Origin: Xylocopa sonorina | Lineage: Eukaryota > Arthropoda > Insecta > Hymenoptera > Apidae | Direction: 5' to 3' | NCBI RefSeq assembly: GCF_050948175.1 | Contig: NW_027490122.1 | Location: 310,001-374,000 of the forward strand | Length of the DNA: 64,000 bases | Shown: positions 39,486-53,152 of the stretch, in pieces | Layout of the letters: every line of letters begins with the position of its first letter | Position numbering within the stretch: position 1 is the first letter of the stretch | The notes under the pieces: generated by a model | Seen by the model: only the letters and a program-made list of their open reading frames with translations | What the model was told of the DNA's origin: nothing | The model's database searches: none | Program-made: the position numbers and the translations under genes

Positions 39486-39558
39486 TTCTAATGCTTCTTA
39501 GATCGCGATATCGCATCTCATTTCTATGTTTCGTGATAAGTTATAATATTCAAAATGG
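39486..39558 (+). repeat. Truncated 73-bp monomer (first of a pair)
   Basis: The TTCTAATGCT landmark at 39,486 is followed by the next one at 39,559, only 73 bp later. The sequence runs from ATAATATTCA straight to AAAATGGTTCTAATG, so 101 bp are missing, covering the GCGAAGTGT to TAGCAA part of the monomer. This removes the inverted-repeat and TTCC..GGAA elements from this copy. Confidence 0.88.
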
Positions 39559-39906
39559 TTCTAATGCTACGTAAATCGCGATATCACACCTCATTTCTAT
39601 GTTTCGTGATAAGATATAATATTCATCGCGAAGTGTCATGTATGTCTCGTATTCACTTCAAAAGAATGTAAGTGCGACACTTCCATGCTAGGAAATAGCG
39701 TTTGCTGATGTCTCCGCATCGATGCCATAGTGTTCTAATGCTTCTTGCAACGCGATATCGCATCTCTCTTCTATGTTTCATGATAAGATATAATATTCAT
39801 TGCGACGTGTCATGTATACCTCGCATTCACTACAAATGAATGTAAATGCGACACTTCCTTGCTAGGAAATAGCGTATTCAGATGTCTACGTATCGTAGCA
39901 AAAGGG

Positions 39907-39979
39907 TTCTAATGCTTCTTAGATCGCGATATCGCATCTCATTTCTATGTTTCGTGATAAGTTATAATATTCAAAAGGG
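39907..39979 (+). repeat. Truncated 73-bp monomer (second of a pair)
   Basis: The same 101-bp deletion is seen again: TTCTAATGCT at 39,907 and 39,980 are 73 bp apart, with ATATTCAAAAGGGTTC at the join. The two truncated copies are 421 bp apart (73 plus two monomers of 174), so the deletion arose once and was tandemly duplicated with its neighbours. Single-base differences at the join show some later drift. Confidence 0.87.
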
Positions 39980-40650
39980 TTCTAATGCTACATAAATCGC
40001 GATATCACATCTCATTTCTATGTTTCGTGATAAGATATAATATTCATCGCGAAGTGTCATGTACACCTCGTATTCACTTCAGAAGAAAGTAAATGCGACT
40101 ATTGCTTGCTAGGAAATAGCGTTTGCAGATGTCTACGTATCGTAGCAATAGCGTTCTCATGCTACTTAAATCGCGATATCGCATCCCACTTATATGTTTC
40201 GTGATAAGATATAATATTCATTGCGAAATGTCATGCATACCACGTATTCACTTCAAAAGAATGTAAATGCGACTATTCCTTGCTAGGAAATAGCGTATTC
40301 AGATGTCTACGTATCGTAGCAATAGCGTTCTAATGCTACTTCAATCGCGATATCGCATCTCATTTATATGTTTCGTGATAAGATATGATATTCATTGCGA
40401 AGTGTCATGTATGTCTCGTATTCACTTCAAAAGAATGTAAGTGCGACACTTCCATGCTAGGAAATAGCGTTTGCTGATGTCTCCGCATCGATGCCATAGT
40501 GTTCTAATGCTTCTTGCAACGCGATATCGCATCTCTCTTCTATGTTTCATGATAAGATATAATATTCATTGCGACGTGTCATGTATACCTCGCATTCACT
40601 ACAAATGAATGAAAATGCGACACTTCCATGCTAGGAAATAGCGTCTGCAG

Positions 40651-43600
40651 ATGTCTATGCGTCGAGGCAATAGAGTTCTAATGTTTCTTAGATCGCGATA
40701 TCGCATCTCATTTCGATGATTCATTATAAGATATAATATTCATTGCGAAGTGTCATGTATACCTCGTATACACATCAAAAGAATGTAAATGCGACTATTC
40801 CTTGCTAGGGCATAGCGTTTGCAGGTGCCTACGTATCGTAGCAATAGAGTTCTCATGCTTCTTAGATCGCGATATCGCATCTCATTTCTATGTTTCGTGA
40901 TAAGTTATAATATTCATTCCGAAGAGTCATGTAAACCTCGAATTCACTTCAATAGAATGTAAGTGCGACTATTGCTTGCTAGGAAATAGCGTTTGCAGAA
41001 GTCTTCGTATCGTAGCAATAGTGTTCTAATGCCTCTCATAACGCGATATCGCATCTCATTTCTATGCTTCATGATAAGATATAATATTCATTGCGAAGTG
41101 TCATGCATACCTCCTATTCACTCCAAACGAATGTAAATGCGACCCTTCCATGCTAGGAAATAGCGTTTGTAGATGTCTACGTATCGTAGCAATGGATTTC
41201 TAATGCTTCTTAGAACGCGATATCGCATCTCACTTCTATGTTTCATGATAAGATATAATATTCATTGCGAAGTGTCATGTATACCTCGTATTCACTTCAA
41301 AAGAATGTAAGTGCGGCACTTCCATGCTAGGAAATAGCGTTTGCAGATGTCTACGTATCGTAGCAGTAGAGTTCTAATGCTTCTTAAAACGAGATGCCGC
41401 ATTTCATTTCTATGTTTCGTGATACGATAAAATATTCATTGTGAAGTGTCATGTATATCTCGTATTCACTTCAAAAGAATGTAAATGCGACACTTCCATG
41501 CTAGGCAATAGCGTCTGCAGATGTCTACGTATCGCAGCAATAGAGTTCTAATGCTTCCTAAAACGCGATATCGCATCTCTCTTCTACGTTTGGTGATAAG
41601 ATATAATATTCATTTTGGAGTGTCATGTATACCTCGTATCCACTTCAAAAGAATGTAAATGCGACCCATCCATGCTGGAAATAGCCTTTGCAGATGTCTA
41701 CGTATCATAGCAATAGAGATCTAATGCTTCTTAAAACGCGATATCGCATCTCTCTTCTATGTTTCACGATAAGATATAATATTCATTGCGAAGTGTCACG
41801 TATACCTCCTCCTCTCTCCAAACGAATGTAAATGCGACACTTCCTTGCTAGGAAATAGCGTATTCAGATGTCTACGTATCGTAGCAAAAGGGTTCTAATG
41901 CTTCTTAGATCGCGATATCGCATCTCATTTCTATGTTTCGTGATAAGATATAATATTCATCGCGAAGTGTCATGTACACCCCGTATTCACTTCAAAAGAA
42001 AGTAAATGCGACTATTGCTTGCTAGGAAATAGCGTTTGCAGATGTCTACGTATCGTAGCAATAGAGTTCTCATGCTACTTAAATCGCGATATCGCATCCC
42101 ACTTATATGTTTCGTGATAAGATATAATATTCATTGCGAAATGTCATGCATACCACGTATTCACTTCAAAAGAATGTAAATGCGACTATTCCTTGCTAGG
42201 AAATAGCGTATTCAGATGTCTACGTATCGTAGCAATAGCGTTCTAATGCTACTTCAATCGCGATATCGCATCTTATTTCTATGTTTCCTGATAAGATATA
42301 ATATTCTTTGCGAAGTGTCATGTATACCTCGTATTCACTTCAAAAGAATGTAAGTGCGACACTTCCATGCTAGGAAATATCGTTTGCTGATGTCTCCGCA
42401 TCGATGCCATAGAGTTCTAATGCTTCTTAAAACGCGATATCGCATCTCTCTTCTATGTTTCATGATAAGATATAATATTCATTGCGACGTGTCATGTATA
42501 CCTCGCATTCACTACAAATGAATGAAAATGCGACACTTCCATGCTAGGAAATAGCGTCTGCAGATGTCTATGCGTCGAGGCAATAGAGTTCTAATGCTTC
42601 TTAGATCGCGATATCGCATCTCATTTCGATGATTCATTATAAGATATAATATTCATTGCGAAGTGTCATGTATACCTCGTATACACATCAAAAGAATGTA
42701 AATGCGACTATTCCTTGCTAGGGCATAGCGTTTGCAGGTGCCTACGTATCGTAGCAATAGAGTTCTCATGCTTCTTAGATCGCGATATCGCATCTCATTT
42801 CTATGTTTCGTGATAAGTTATAATATTCATTCCGAAGAGTCATATAAGCCTCGAATTCACTTCAATAGAATGTAAGTGCGACTATTGCTTGCTAGGAAAT
42901 AGCGTTTGCAGAAGTCTATGTATCGTAGCAATAGTGTTCTAATGCCTCTCAAGACGCGATATCGCATCTCATTTCTATGCTTCATGATAAGATATAATAT
43001 TCATTGCGAAGTGTCATGCATACCTCCTATTCACTCCAAACGAATGTAAATGCGACACTTCCTTGCTATGAAATAGCGTTTGCAGATGTCTCCGCATCGA
43101 GGCCATAGAGTTTTAAAGCTTCTAACAACGCGATATCGAATCTCATTTCTATGTTTCGTGATAAGACATAATATTCACTGCGAGGTGTCATGTACACCTC
43201 GTATTCACTTCAAAAGAATGTAAATGCGACACTTCCATACTAGGAAATAGTGTATTCAGATGTCTACGTATCGTAGCAATAGAGTTCTAATGCTACTTAA
43301 ATCGCGGTATCGCATCTCATTTCTATGTTTCGTGATAAGTTGTAATATTCATTGCGAAGTGTCATGCATACCTCCTATTCACTCCAAACGAATGTAAATG
43401 CGACACTTCCTTGCTAGGAAATAGCGTCTGCAGATGTCTACGTATCGTAGCAATAGCGTTCTAATGCTACTTCAATCACGATATCGCATCTCATTAATAT
43501 GTTTCGTGATAAGATATGATATTCATTGCGAAGTGTCATGTATGTCTCGTATTCACTTCAAAAGAATGTAAGTGCGACACTTCCATGCTAGGAAATAGCG

Positions 43601-44129
43601 TTTGCTGATGTCTCCGCATCGATGCCATAGTGTTCTAATGCTTCTTGCAACGCGATATCGCATCTCTCTTCTATGTTTCATGATAAGATATAATATTCAT
43701 TGCGACGTGTCATGTATACCTCGCATTCACTTCAAAAGAATGTAAATGCGACTATTCCTTGCTAGGAAATAGCGTATTCAGATGTCTACGTATCGTAGCA
43801 ATAGCGTTCTAATGCTACTTCAATCGCGATATCGCATCTCATTTATATGTTTCGTGATAAGATATGATATTCATTGCGAAGTGTCATGTATGTCTCGTAT
43901 TCACTTCAAAAGAATGTAAGTGCGACACTTCCATGCTAGGAAATAGCGTTTGCTGATGTCTCCGCATCGATGCCATAGTGTTCTAATGCTTCTTGCAACG
44001 CGATATCGCATCTCTCTTCTATGTTTCATGATAAGATATAATATTCATTGCGACGTGTCATGTATACCTCGCATTCACTACAAATGAATGAAAATGCGAC
44101 ACTTCCATGCTAGGAAATAGCGTCTGCAG
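40651..44129 (+). repeat. HOR unit 1, 3,479 bp (20 monomers)
   Basis: Positions 40,651 to about 42,150 match 44,130 to about 45,629 at an offset of 3,479 bp. Positions about 42,670 to 43,340 match about 45,630 to 46,300 at an offset of 2,957 bp. The difference of 522 bp (three monomers, about 42,150 to 42,670) is present only in this unit. The right end holds a local two-monomer tandem duplication: GTCATGTATG at 43,535 recurs at 43,883, 348 bp later. The unit therefore differs from units 2 and 3 by whole-monomer gains or losses. Confidence 0.82.
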
Positions 44130-47100
44130 ATGTCTATGCGTCGAGGCAATAGAGTTCTAATGTTTCTTAGATCGCGATATCGCATCTCATTTCGATGATT
44201 CATTATAAGATATAATATTCATTGCGAAGTGTCATGTATACCTCGTATACACATCAAAAGAATGTAAATGCGACTATTCCTTGCTAGGGCATAGCGTTTG
44301 CAGGTGCCTACGTATCGTAGCAATAGAGTTCTCATGCTTCTTAGATCGCGATATCGCATCTCATTTCTATGTTTCGTGATAAGTTATAATATTCATTCCG
44401 AAGAGTCATGTAAACCTCGAATTCACTTCAATAGAATGTAAGTGCGACTATTGCTTCCTAGGAAATAGCGTTTGCAGAAGTCTTCGTATCGTAGCAATAG
44501 TGTTCTAATGCCTCTCATAACGCGATATCGCATCTCATTTCTATGCTTCATGATAAGATATAATATTCATTGCGAAGTGTCATGCATACCTCCTATTCAC
44601 TCCAAACGAATGTAAATGCGACCCTTCCATGCTAGGAAATAGCGTTTGTAGATGTCTACGTATCGTAGCAATGGATTTCTAATGCTTCTTAGAACGCGAT
44701 ATCGCTTCTCACTTCTATGTTTCATGATAAGATATAATATTCATTGCGAAGTGTCATGTATACCTCGTATTCACTTCAAAAGAATGTAAGTGCGGCACTT
44801 CCATGCTAGGAAATAGCGTTTGCAGATGTCTACGTATCGTAGCAGTAGAGTTCTAATGCTTCTTAAAACGAGATGCCGCATTTCATTTCTATGTTTCGTG
44901 ATACGATAAAATATTCATTGTGAAGTGTCATGTATATCTCGTATTCACTTCAAAAGAATGTAAATGCGACACTTCCATGCTAGGCAATAGCGTTTGCAGA
45001 TGTCTACGTATCGCAGCAATAGAGTTCTAATGCTTCCTAAAACGCGATATCGCATCTCTCTTCTACGTTTGGTGATAAGATATAATATTCATTTTGGAGT
45101 GTCATGTATACCTCGTATCCACTTCAAAAGAATGTAAATGCGACCCATCCATGCTGGAAATAGCCTTTGCAGATGTCTACGTATCATAGCAATAGAGATC
45201 TAATGCTTCTTAAAACGCGATATCGCATCTCTCTTCTATGTTTCACGATAAGATATAATATTCATTGCGAAGTGTCACGTATACCTCCTCCTCTCTCCAA
45301 ACGAATGTAAATGCGACACTTCCTTGCTAGGAAATAGCGTATTCAGATGTCTACGTATCGTAGCAAAAGGGTTCTAATGCTTCTTAGATCGCGATATCGC
45401 ATCTCATTTCTATGTTTCGTGATAAGATATAATATTCATCGCGAAGTGTCATGTACACCTCGTATTCACTTCAAAAGAAAGTAAATGCGACTATTGCTTG
45501 CTAGGAAATAGCGTTTGCAGATGTCTACGTATCGTAGCAATAGAGATCTCATGCTACTTAAATCGCGATATCGCATCCCACTTATATGTTTCGTGATAAG
45601 ATATAATATTCATTGCGAAATGTCATGTATACCTCGTATACACATCAAAATAATGTAAATGCGACTATTCCTTGCTAGGGCATAGCGTTTGCAGGTGCCT
45701 ACGTATCGTAGCAATAGAGTTCTCATGCTTCTTAGATCGCGATATCGCATCTCATTTCTATGTTTCGTGATAAGTTATAATATTCATTCCGAAGAGTCAT
45801 ATAAACCTCGAATTCACTTCAATAGAATGTAAGTGCGACTATTGCTTGCTAGGAAATAGCGTTTGCAGAAGTCTATGTATCGTAGCAATAGTGTTCTAAT
45901 GCCTCTCAAGACGCGATATCGCATCTCATTTCTATGCTTCATGATAAGATATAATATTCATTGCGAAGTGTCATGCATACCTCCTATTCACTCCAAACGA
46001 ATGTAAATGCGACACTTCCTTGCTATGAAATAGCGTTTGCAGATGTCTCCGCATCGAGGCCATAGAGTTTTAAAGCTTCTAACAACGCGATATCGAATCT
46101 CATTTCTATGTTTCGTGATAAGACATAATATTCACTGCGAGGTGTCATGTACACCTCGTATTCACTTCAAAAGAATGTAAATGCGACACTTCCATACTAG
46201 GAAATAGTGTATTCAGATGTCTACGTATCGTAGCAATAGAGTTCTAATGCTACTTAAATCGCGGTATCGCATCTCATTTCTATGTTTCGTGATAAGTTGT
46301 AATATTCATTCCGAAGTGTCATGTATACGTCGAATTCACTTCAAAGGAATCGAAATGCAACATTTCCATGCTAGGAAATAGCCCTTGCAGATATCTCCGC
46401 TTTGAGGCAACAGAGTCCTAATGCATCTTAAGACGAGATGTCGAATTTCATGTCTATGTTTCGTGATAAGATATAATATTCATTGCGAAGTGTCATGCAT
46501 ACCTCCTATTCACTCCAAACGAATGTAAATGCGACACTTCCTTGCTAGGAAATAGCGTCTGCAGATGTCTACGCATCGGGGCAATAGAATTCTAATGCTT
46601 CTTAAAAGGCGATATCGCCTCTCATTTCTATGTTTCATTATAAGATATAATATTCATTGCGAAGTGTCCTGTAAACCTCGAATTCATTTCAATAGAATGT
46701 AAATGCGACTATTGCTTGCTAGGAAATAGCGTTTGCAGATGTCTACGCATCGAGGCAATAGAGTTCTAATGCTTCTTAAAAGGCCATATCGCATCTTATT
46801 TCTATGTTTCCTGATAAGATATAATATTCATTGCGAAGTGTCACGTATACATCGTATTCACTTCAAAAGAATGTAAGTGCGACAATTCCATGCGAGGAAA
46901 TAGCGTTTGCAGATGTCTCCGCATCGAGGCCATAGATTTCTAATGCTTCTTAGAACGCGATATCGCATCTCTCTTCTATGCTTCATGATAAGATATAATA
47001 TTCATTGCGAAGTGTCATGTATACCTCGTATTCACTTCAAAAGAATGTAAATGCGAATCTTCCTTGCTAGGAAATAGCGCATGCAGATGTCTACGTTTCG

Positions 47101-47260
47101 AAGCAATAGTGTTCTAATGCTTCTCAAAACGCGATATTGCATCTCATTTCTATGCTTCATGATAAGATATAATATTCATTGCGAAGTGTCATGTATACCT
47201 CGTATTCACTTCACAAGAATGTAAATGCGACACTTCCATGCTAGCAAACAGCGTCTGCAG
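44130..47260 (+). repeat. HOR unit 2, 3,131 bp (18 monomers)
   Basis: This unit aligns along its full length with 47,261 to 50,391 at a constant offset of 3,131 bp. The few differences seen include TAATG against GAATG near 45,650 and 48,781, and GCTTCTC against GCATCTC near 44,706. The near identity implies a very recent duplication. It contains one copy of the 8-bp-stem hairpin variant at 46,138 to 46,158. Confidence 0.92.
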
Positions 47261-50200
47261 ATGTCTATGCGTCGAGGCAATAGAGTTCTAATGTTTCTTA
47301 GATCGCGATATCGCATCTCATTTCGATGATTCATTATAAGATATAATATTCATTGCGAAGTGTCATGTATACCTCGTATACACATCAAAAGAATGTAAAT
47401 GCGACTATTCCTTGCTAGGGCATAGCGTTTGCAGGTGCCTACGTATCGTAGCAATAGAGTTCTCATGCTTCTTAGATCGCGATATCGCATCTCATTTCTA
47501 TGTTTCGTGATAAGTTATAATATTCATTCCGAAGAGTCATGTAAACCTCGAATTCACTTCAATAGAATGTAAGTGCGACTATTGCTTGCTAGGAAATAGC
47601 GTTTGCAGAAGTCTTCGTATCGTAGCAATAGTGTTCTAATGCCTCTCATAACGCGATATCGCATCTCATTTCTATGCTTCATGATAAGATATAATATTCA
47701 TTGCGAAGTGTCATGCATACCTCCTATTCACTCCAAACGAATGTAAATGCGACCCTTCCATGCTAGGAAATAGCGTTTGTAGATGTCTACGTATCGTAGC
47801 AATGGATTTCTAATGCTTCTTAGAACGCGATATCGCATCTCACTTCTATGTTTCATGATAAGATATAATATTCATTGCGAAGTGTCATGTATACCTCGTA
47901 TTCACTTCAAAAGAATGTAAGTGCGGCACTTCCATGCTAGGAAATAGCGTTTGCAGATGTCTACGTATCGTAGCAGTAGAGTTCTAATGCTTCTTAAAAC
48001 GAGATGCCGCATTTCATTTCTATGTTTCGTGATACGATAAAATATTCATTGTGAAGTGTCATGTATATCTCGTATTCACTTCAAAAGAATGTAAATGCGA
48101 CACTTCCATGCTAGGCAATAGCGTTTGCAGATGTCTACGTATCGCAGCAATAGAGTTCTAATGCTTCCTAAAACGCGATATCGCATCTCTCTTCTACGTT
48201 TGGTGATAAGATATAATATTCATTTTGGAGTGTCATGTATACCTCGTATCCACTTCAAAAGAATGTAAATGCGACCCATCCATGCTGGAAATAGCCTTTG
48301 CAGATGTCTACGTATCATAGCAATAGAGATCTAATGCTTCTTAAAACGCGATATCGCATCTCTCTTCTATGTTTCACGATAAGATATAATATTCATTGCG
48401 AAGTGTCACGTATACCTCCTCCTCTCTCCAAACGAATGTAAATGCGACACTTCCTTGCTAGGAAATAGCGTATTCAGATGTCTACGTATCGTAGCAAAAG
48501 GGTTCTAATGCTTCTTAGATCGCGATATCGCATCTCATTTCTATGTTTCGTGATAAGATATAATATTCATCGCGAAGTGTCATGTACACCTCGTATTCAC
48601 TTCAAAAGAAAGTAAATGCGACTATTGCTTGCTAGGAAATAGCGTTTGCAGATGTCTACGTATCGTAGCAATAGAGATCTCATGCTACTTAAATCGCGAT
48701 ATCGCATCCCACTTATATGTTTCGTGATAAGATATAATATTCATTGCGAAATGTCATGTATACCTCGTATACACATCAAAAGAATGTAAATGCGACTATT
48801 CCTTGCTAGGGCATAGCGTTTGCAGGTGCCTACGTATCGTAGCAATAGAGTTCTCATGCTTCTTAGATCGCGATATCGCATCTCATTTCTATGTTTCGTG
48901 ATAAGTTATAATATTCATTCCGAAGAGTCATATAAACCTCGAATTCACTTCAATGGAATGTAAGTGCGACTATTGCTTGCTAGGAAATAGCGTTTGCAGA
49001 AGTCTATGTATCGTAGCAATAGTGTTCTAATGCCTCTCAAGACGCGATATCGCATCTCATTTCTATGCTTCATGATAAGATATAATATTCATTGCGAAGT
49101 GTCATGCATACCTCCTATTCACTCCAAACGAATGTAAATGCGACACTTCCTTGCTATGAAATAGCGTTTGCAGATGTCTCCGCATCGAGGCCATAGAGTT
49201 TTAAAGCTTCTAACAACGCGATATCGAATCTCATTTCTATGTTTCGTGATAAGACATAATATTCACTGCGAGGTGTCATGTACACCTCGTATTCACTTCA
49301 AAAGAATGTAAATGCGACACTTCCATACTAGGAAATAGTGTATTCAGATGTCTACGTATCGTAGCAATAGAGTTCTAATGCTACTTAAATCGCGGTATCG
49401 CATCTCATTTCTATGTTTCGTGATAAGTTGTAATATTCATTCCGAAGTGTCATGTATACGTCGAATTCACTTCAAAGGAATCGAAATGCAACATTTCCAT
49501 GCTAGGAAATAGCCCTTGCAGATATCTCCGCTTTGAGGCAACAGAGTCCTAATGCATCTTAAGACGAGATGTCGCATTTCATGTCTATGTTTCGTGATAA
49601 GATATAATATTCATTGCGAAGTGTCATGCATACCTCCTATTCACTCCAAACGAATGTAAATGCGACACTTCCTTGCTAGGAAATAGCGTCTGCAGATGTC
49701 TACGCATCGGGGCAATAGAATTCTAATGCTTCTTAAAAGGCGATATCGCCTCTCATTTCTATGTTTCATTATAAGATATAATATTCATTGCGAAGTGTCC
49801 TGTAAACCTCGAATTCATTTCAATAGAATGTAAATGCGACTATTGCTTGCTAGGAAATAGCGTTTGCAGATGTCTACGCATCGAGGCAATAGAGTTCTAA
49901 TGCTTCTTAAAAGGCCATATCGCATCTTATTTCTATGTTTCCTGATAAGATATAATATTCATTGCGAAGTGTCACGTATACATCGTATTCACTTCAAAAG
50001 AATGTAAGTGCGACAATTCCATGCGAGGAAATAGCGTTTGCAGATGTCTCCGCATCGAGGCCATAGATTTCTAATGCTTCTTAGAACGCGATATCGCATC
50101 TCTCTTCTATGCTTCATGATAAGATATAATATTCATTGCGAAGTGTCATGTATACCTCGTATTCACTTCAAAAGAATGTAAATGCGAATCTTCCTTGCTA

Positions 50201-50391
50201 GGAAATAGCGCATGCAGATGTCTACGTTTCGAAGCAATAGTGTTCTAATGCTTCTCAAAACGCGATATTGCATCTCATTTCTATGCTTCATGATAAGATA
50301 TAATATTCATTGCGAAGTGTCATGTATACCTCGTATTCACTTCACAAGAATGTAAATGCGACACTTCCATGCTAGCAAACAGCGTCTGCCA
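47261..50391 (+). repeat. HOR unit 3, 3,131 bp (18 monomers), last of the array
   Basis: This is a near-perfect copy of 44,130 to 47,260. It ends at about 50,390: the preceding GCTAGCAAACAGCGTCTGC is shared with the end of unit 2 at about 47,255, but the next bases change from CAGATGTCTATG to CAATGTCTACG. No further copy follows at the expected 50,902. The hairpin variant lies at 49,269 to 49,289. Confidence 0.92.
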
Positions 50392-53026
50392 ATGTCTACG
50401 CGTCGAGGCAATAAGGTTCTAATGCTTCTTAAACCGCGATATCGCATCTCACTTCCATGATTCATGATGAGATATAATATTCATTGCGAAGTGTCATGTA
50501 TACCTCGTATTCACATCAAAAGAATGTAAATGCGACTATTCCATGCTAGGGCATAGCGTTTGCAGATGCCTACGTATCGTAGCAATAGAGTTCTAATGCT
50601 TCTTTGATCGCGATATCGCATCACATTTTTATGTTTCGTGATAAGTTATAATATTCATACCGAAGTGTCATGTAAACCTCGAATTCATTTCAAAAGAATG
50701 TAAATGCGACTATTGCTTACTAGGAAATAGCGTTTGCAGATATCTCCACATCGAGGCTATAGGGTTCTAATGCTTCTTAAGACGCGATATCGCATCTCAC
50801 TCATATATTACATGATAAGATATAATGTTCATTGTGAAGCGTCATGTATACCTCGTATTCACTTCAAAAGAATGTAAATGCGACTACTGCTTGCTAGGAA
50901 ATAGCGTTTGCAGATGTCTACGTATCGTAGCAATAGAGTTCTAATGCTACTTAAATCGCGATATCGCATCCTACTTATATGTTTCGTGATAAGATATAAT
51001 AATCATTGCGAAGTGTCATGTATACCTCGTATTTTCTCCAAACGAATGTAAATGCAGCACTTCCTTGCTAGGAAATAGCTTATTCAGATCTCTACGTATC
51101 GTAGCAATAGAGTTCTAATGCTTCTTAAAACGCGATATCGCATCTCATTTCTATGTTTCATTATAAGATATAATATTCATTGCGAAGTGTCATGTATACC
51201 TCGTATTCACATCAAAAGAATGTAAATGCGACTATTCCTTGCTAGGGCATAGCGTTTGCAGATGCCTACGTATCGTAGCAATAGAGTTCCAATGCTGCTT
51301 AGATCGCGATATCGCATCTCATTTCTATGTTTCGTGAGAAGATATAATATTCATCGCGAAGTGTCATGTACACCTCGTATTCACTTCAAAAGAAAGTAAA
51401 TGCGACTATTGCTTGCTAGGAAATAGCGTTTGCAGATGTCTACGTATCGTAGCAATAGAGTTCTCATGCTACTTAAATCGCGATATCGCATCCCACTTAT
51501 ATGTTTCGTGATAAGATATAATATTCATTGCGAAATGTCATGCATACCACGTATTCACTTCAAAAGAATGTAAATGCGACTATTCCTTGCTAGGAAATAG
51601 CGTATTCAGATGTCTACGTATCGTAGCAATAGCGTTCTAATGCTACTTCAATCGCGATATCGCATCTCATTTATATGTTTCGTGATAAGATATGATATTC
51701 ATTGCGAAGTGTCATGTATGTCTCGTATTCACTTCAAAAGAATGTAAGTGCGACACTTCCATGCTAGGAAATAGCGTTTGCTGATATCTCCGTATCGATG
51801 CCATAGAGTTCTAATGCTTCTTAAAACGCGATATCGCATCTCTCTTCTATGTTTCATGATAAGATTTAATATTCATTGCGAAGTGTCATGTATACCTCGT
51901 ATACACATCAAAAGAATGTAAATGCGACTATTCCTTGCTAGGGCATAGCGTTTGCAGATGCGTACGTATCGTAGCAATAGAGTTCTAATGCTGCTTAGAT
52001 CGCGATATCGCATCTCATTTCTATGTTTCGTGATAAGTTATAATATTCATTCCGAAGTGTCATGTATACGTCGAATTCACTTCAAAGGAATCTAAATGCG
52101 ACATTTCCATGCTAGGAAATAGCCCTTGCAGATATCTCCGCTTTGAGGCAATAGAGTCCTAATGCATCTTAAAACGAGATGTTGCATTTCATTTCTATGT
52201 TTCGTGATAAGATATAATATTCATTGCGAAGTGTCATGCATACCTCCTATTCACTCCAAACGAATGTAAATGCGACACTTGCTTGCTAGGAAATAGCGTC
52301 TGCAGATGTCTACGCATCGAGGCAATAGAGTTCTAATGCTTCTTAAAAGGCGATATCGCATCTCATTTCTATGTTTCATTATAAGATATAATATTCATTG
52401 CGAAGTGTCATGTATACCTCGTATTCACATCAAAAGAATGTAAATGCGACTATTCCTTGCTAGGGCATAGCGTTTGCAGATGCCTACGTATCGTGGCAAT
52501 AGAGTTCTAATGCTTCTTAGATCGCGATATCGCATCTCATTTTTATGTTTCGTGATAAGTTATTATATTCATTCCGAAGTGTCATGTAAACCTCGAATTC
52601 ATTTCAAAAGAATGTAAATGCGACTATTGCTTGCTAGGAAATAGCGTTTGCAGATGTCTCCGCATCGAGGCCATAGAGTTTTAGTGCTTCTTACAACGCG
52701 ATATCGCATCTCATTTCTATGTTCCGTGATGAGACATAATATTCACTGCGAGGTGTCATGTACACCTCGTATTCACTTCAAAAGAATGTAAATGCGATAC
52801 TTCCTTGCTAGGAAATAGTGTACTCAGATGTCTACGTATCGTAGCAATAGAGATCTAATGCTACTTAAATAGCGATATCGCATCTCATTTCTATGTTTCG
52901 TGATAAGATATAATATTCATTGCGAATGGTCATGTATACCTTGTATTCACTTCAAAAGAATGTAAATGCTACTGTTGCTTGCTAGGAAATAGCGTTTGCA
53001 GATGTCTACGTATCGTAGCAATAGCG

Positions 53027-53152
53027 TTCTAATGCTACTTAAATCGCGATATGACACCTCATTTATATGTTTCGTGATAAGATATAATATTCATTGCGAA
53101 GTGTCATGTATACATCGCATTCACTTCATGTCGCCGCATCGAGGCCATAGAG
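53027..53152 (+). repeat. Truncated 126-bp monomer, copy 1
   Basis: The TTCTAATGCT landmarks at 53,027 and 53,153 are 126 bp apart. CACTTCA joins directly to TGTCGCCGCATCGAGG at about 53,128, so 48 bp covering AAAGAATGTAAATGCGAC to TTTGCAGA are missing. The downstream part is the CATCGAGGC monomer type. Confidence 0.88.

Larger units (their letters stand above)
38754..40650 (+). repeat. HOR unit 0, partial and rearranged
   Basis: From 38,754 to about 39,540 this segment matches 41,161 to about 41,947 at an offset of 2,407 bp, including the rare CCTCCTCTCTCC variant at 39,401 and 41,808. It then departs into two truncated 73-bp monomers (see those entries) and a 421-bp tandem duplication. The end of the unit, about 40,280 to 40,650, matches about 43,760 to 44,129. 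The 2,407-bp spacing equals 15 monomers less two 101-bp deletions and 1 bp, so the truncations explain the odd length. Confidence 0.8.
38754..50391 (+). repeat. Long higher-order-repeat array (18- to 20-monomer units)
   Basis: A rare monomer variant with TAGCGTTTGTAGATG occurs at 38,754, 41,161, 44,640 and 47,771, giving intervals of 2,407, 3,479 and 3,131 bp. A second variant, ATGTCTATGCGTCGAGG, occurs at 40,651, 42,564, 44,130 and 47,261. Between these marks the order of variant monomers is shared, so this is a HOR with units near 3.1 to 3.5 kb. The first unit is partial and rearranged. The last two units are nearly identical base for base. Unit lengths equal 18 x 174 minus 1 and 20 x 174 minus 1, so one monomer in each unit carries a net 1-bp deletion. 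Confidence 0.9.
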
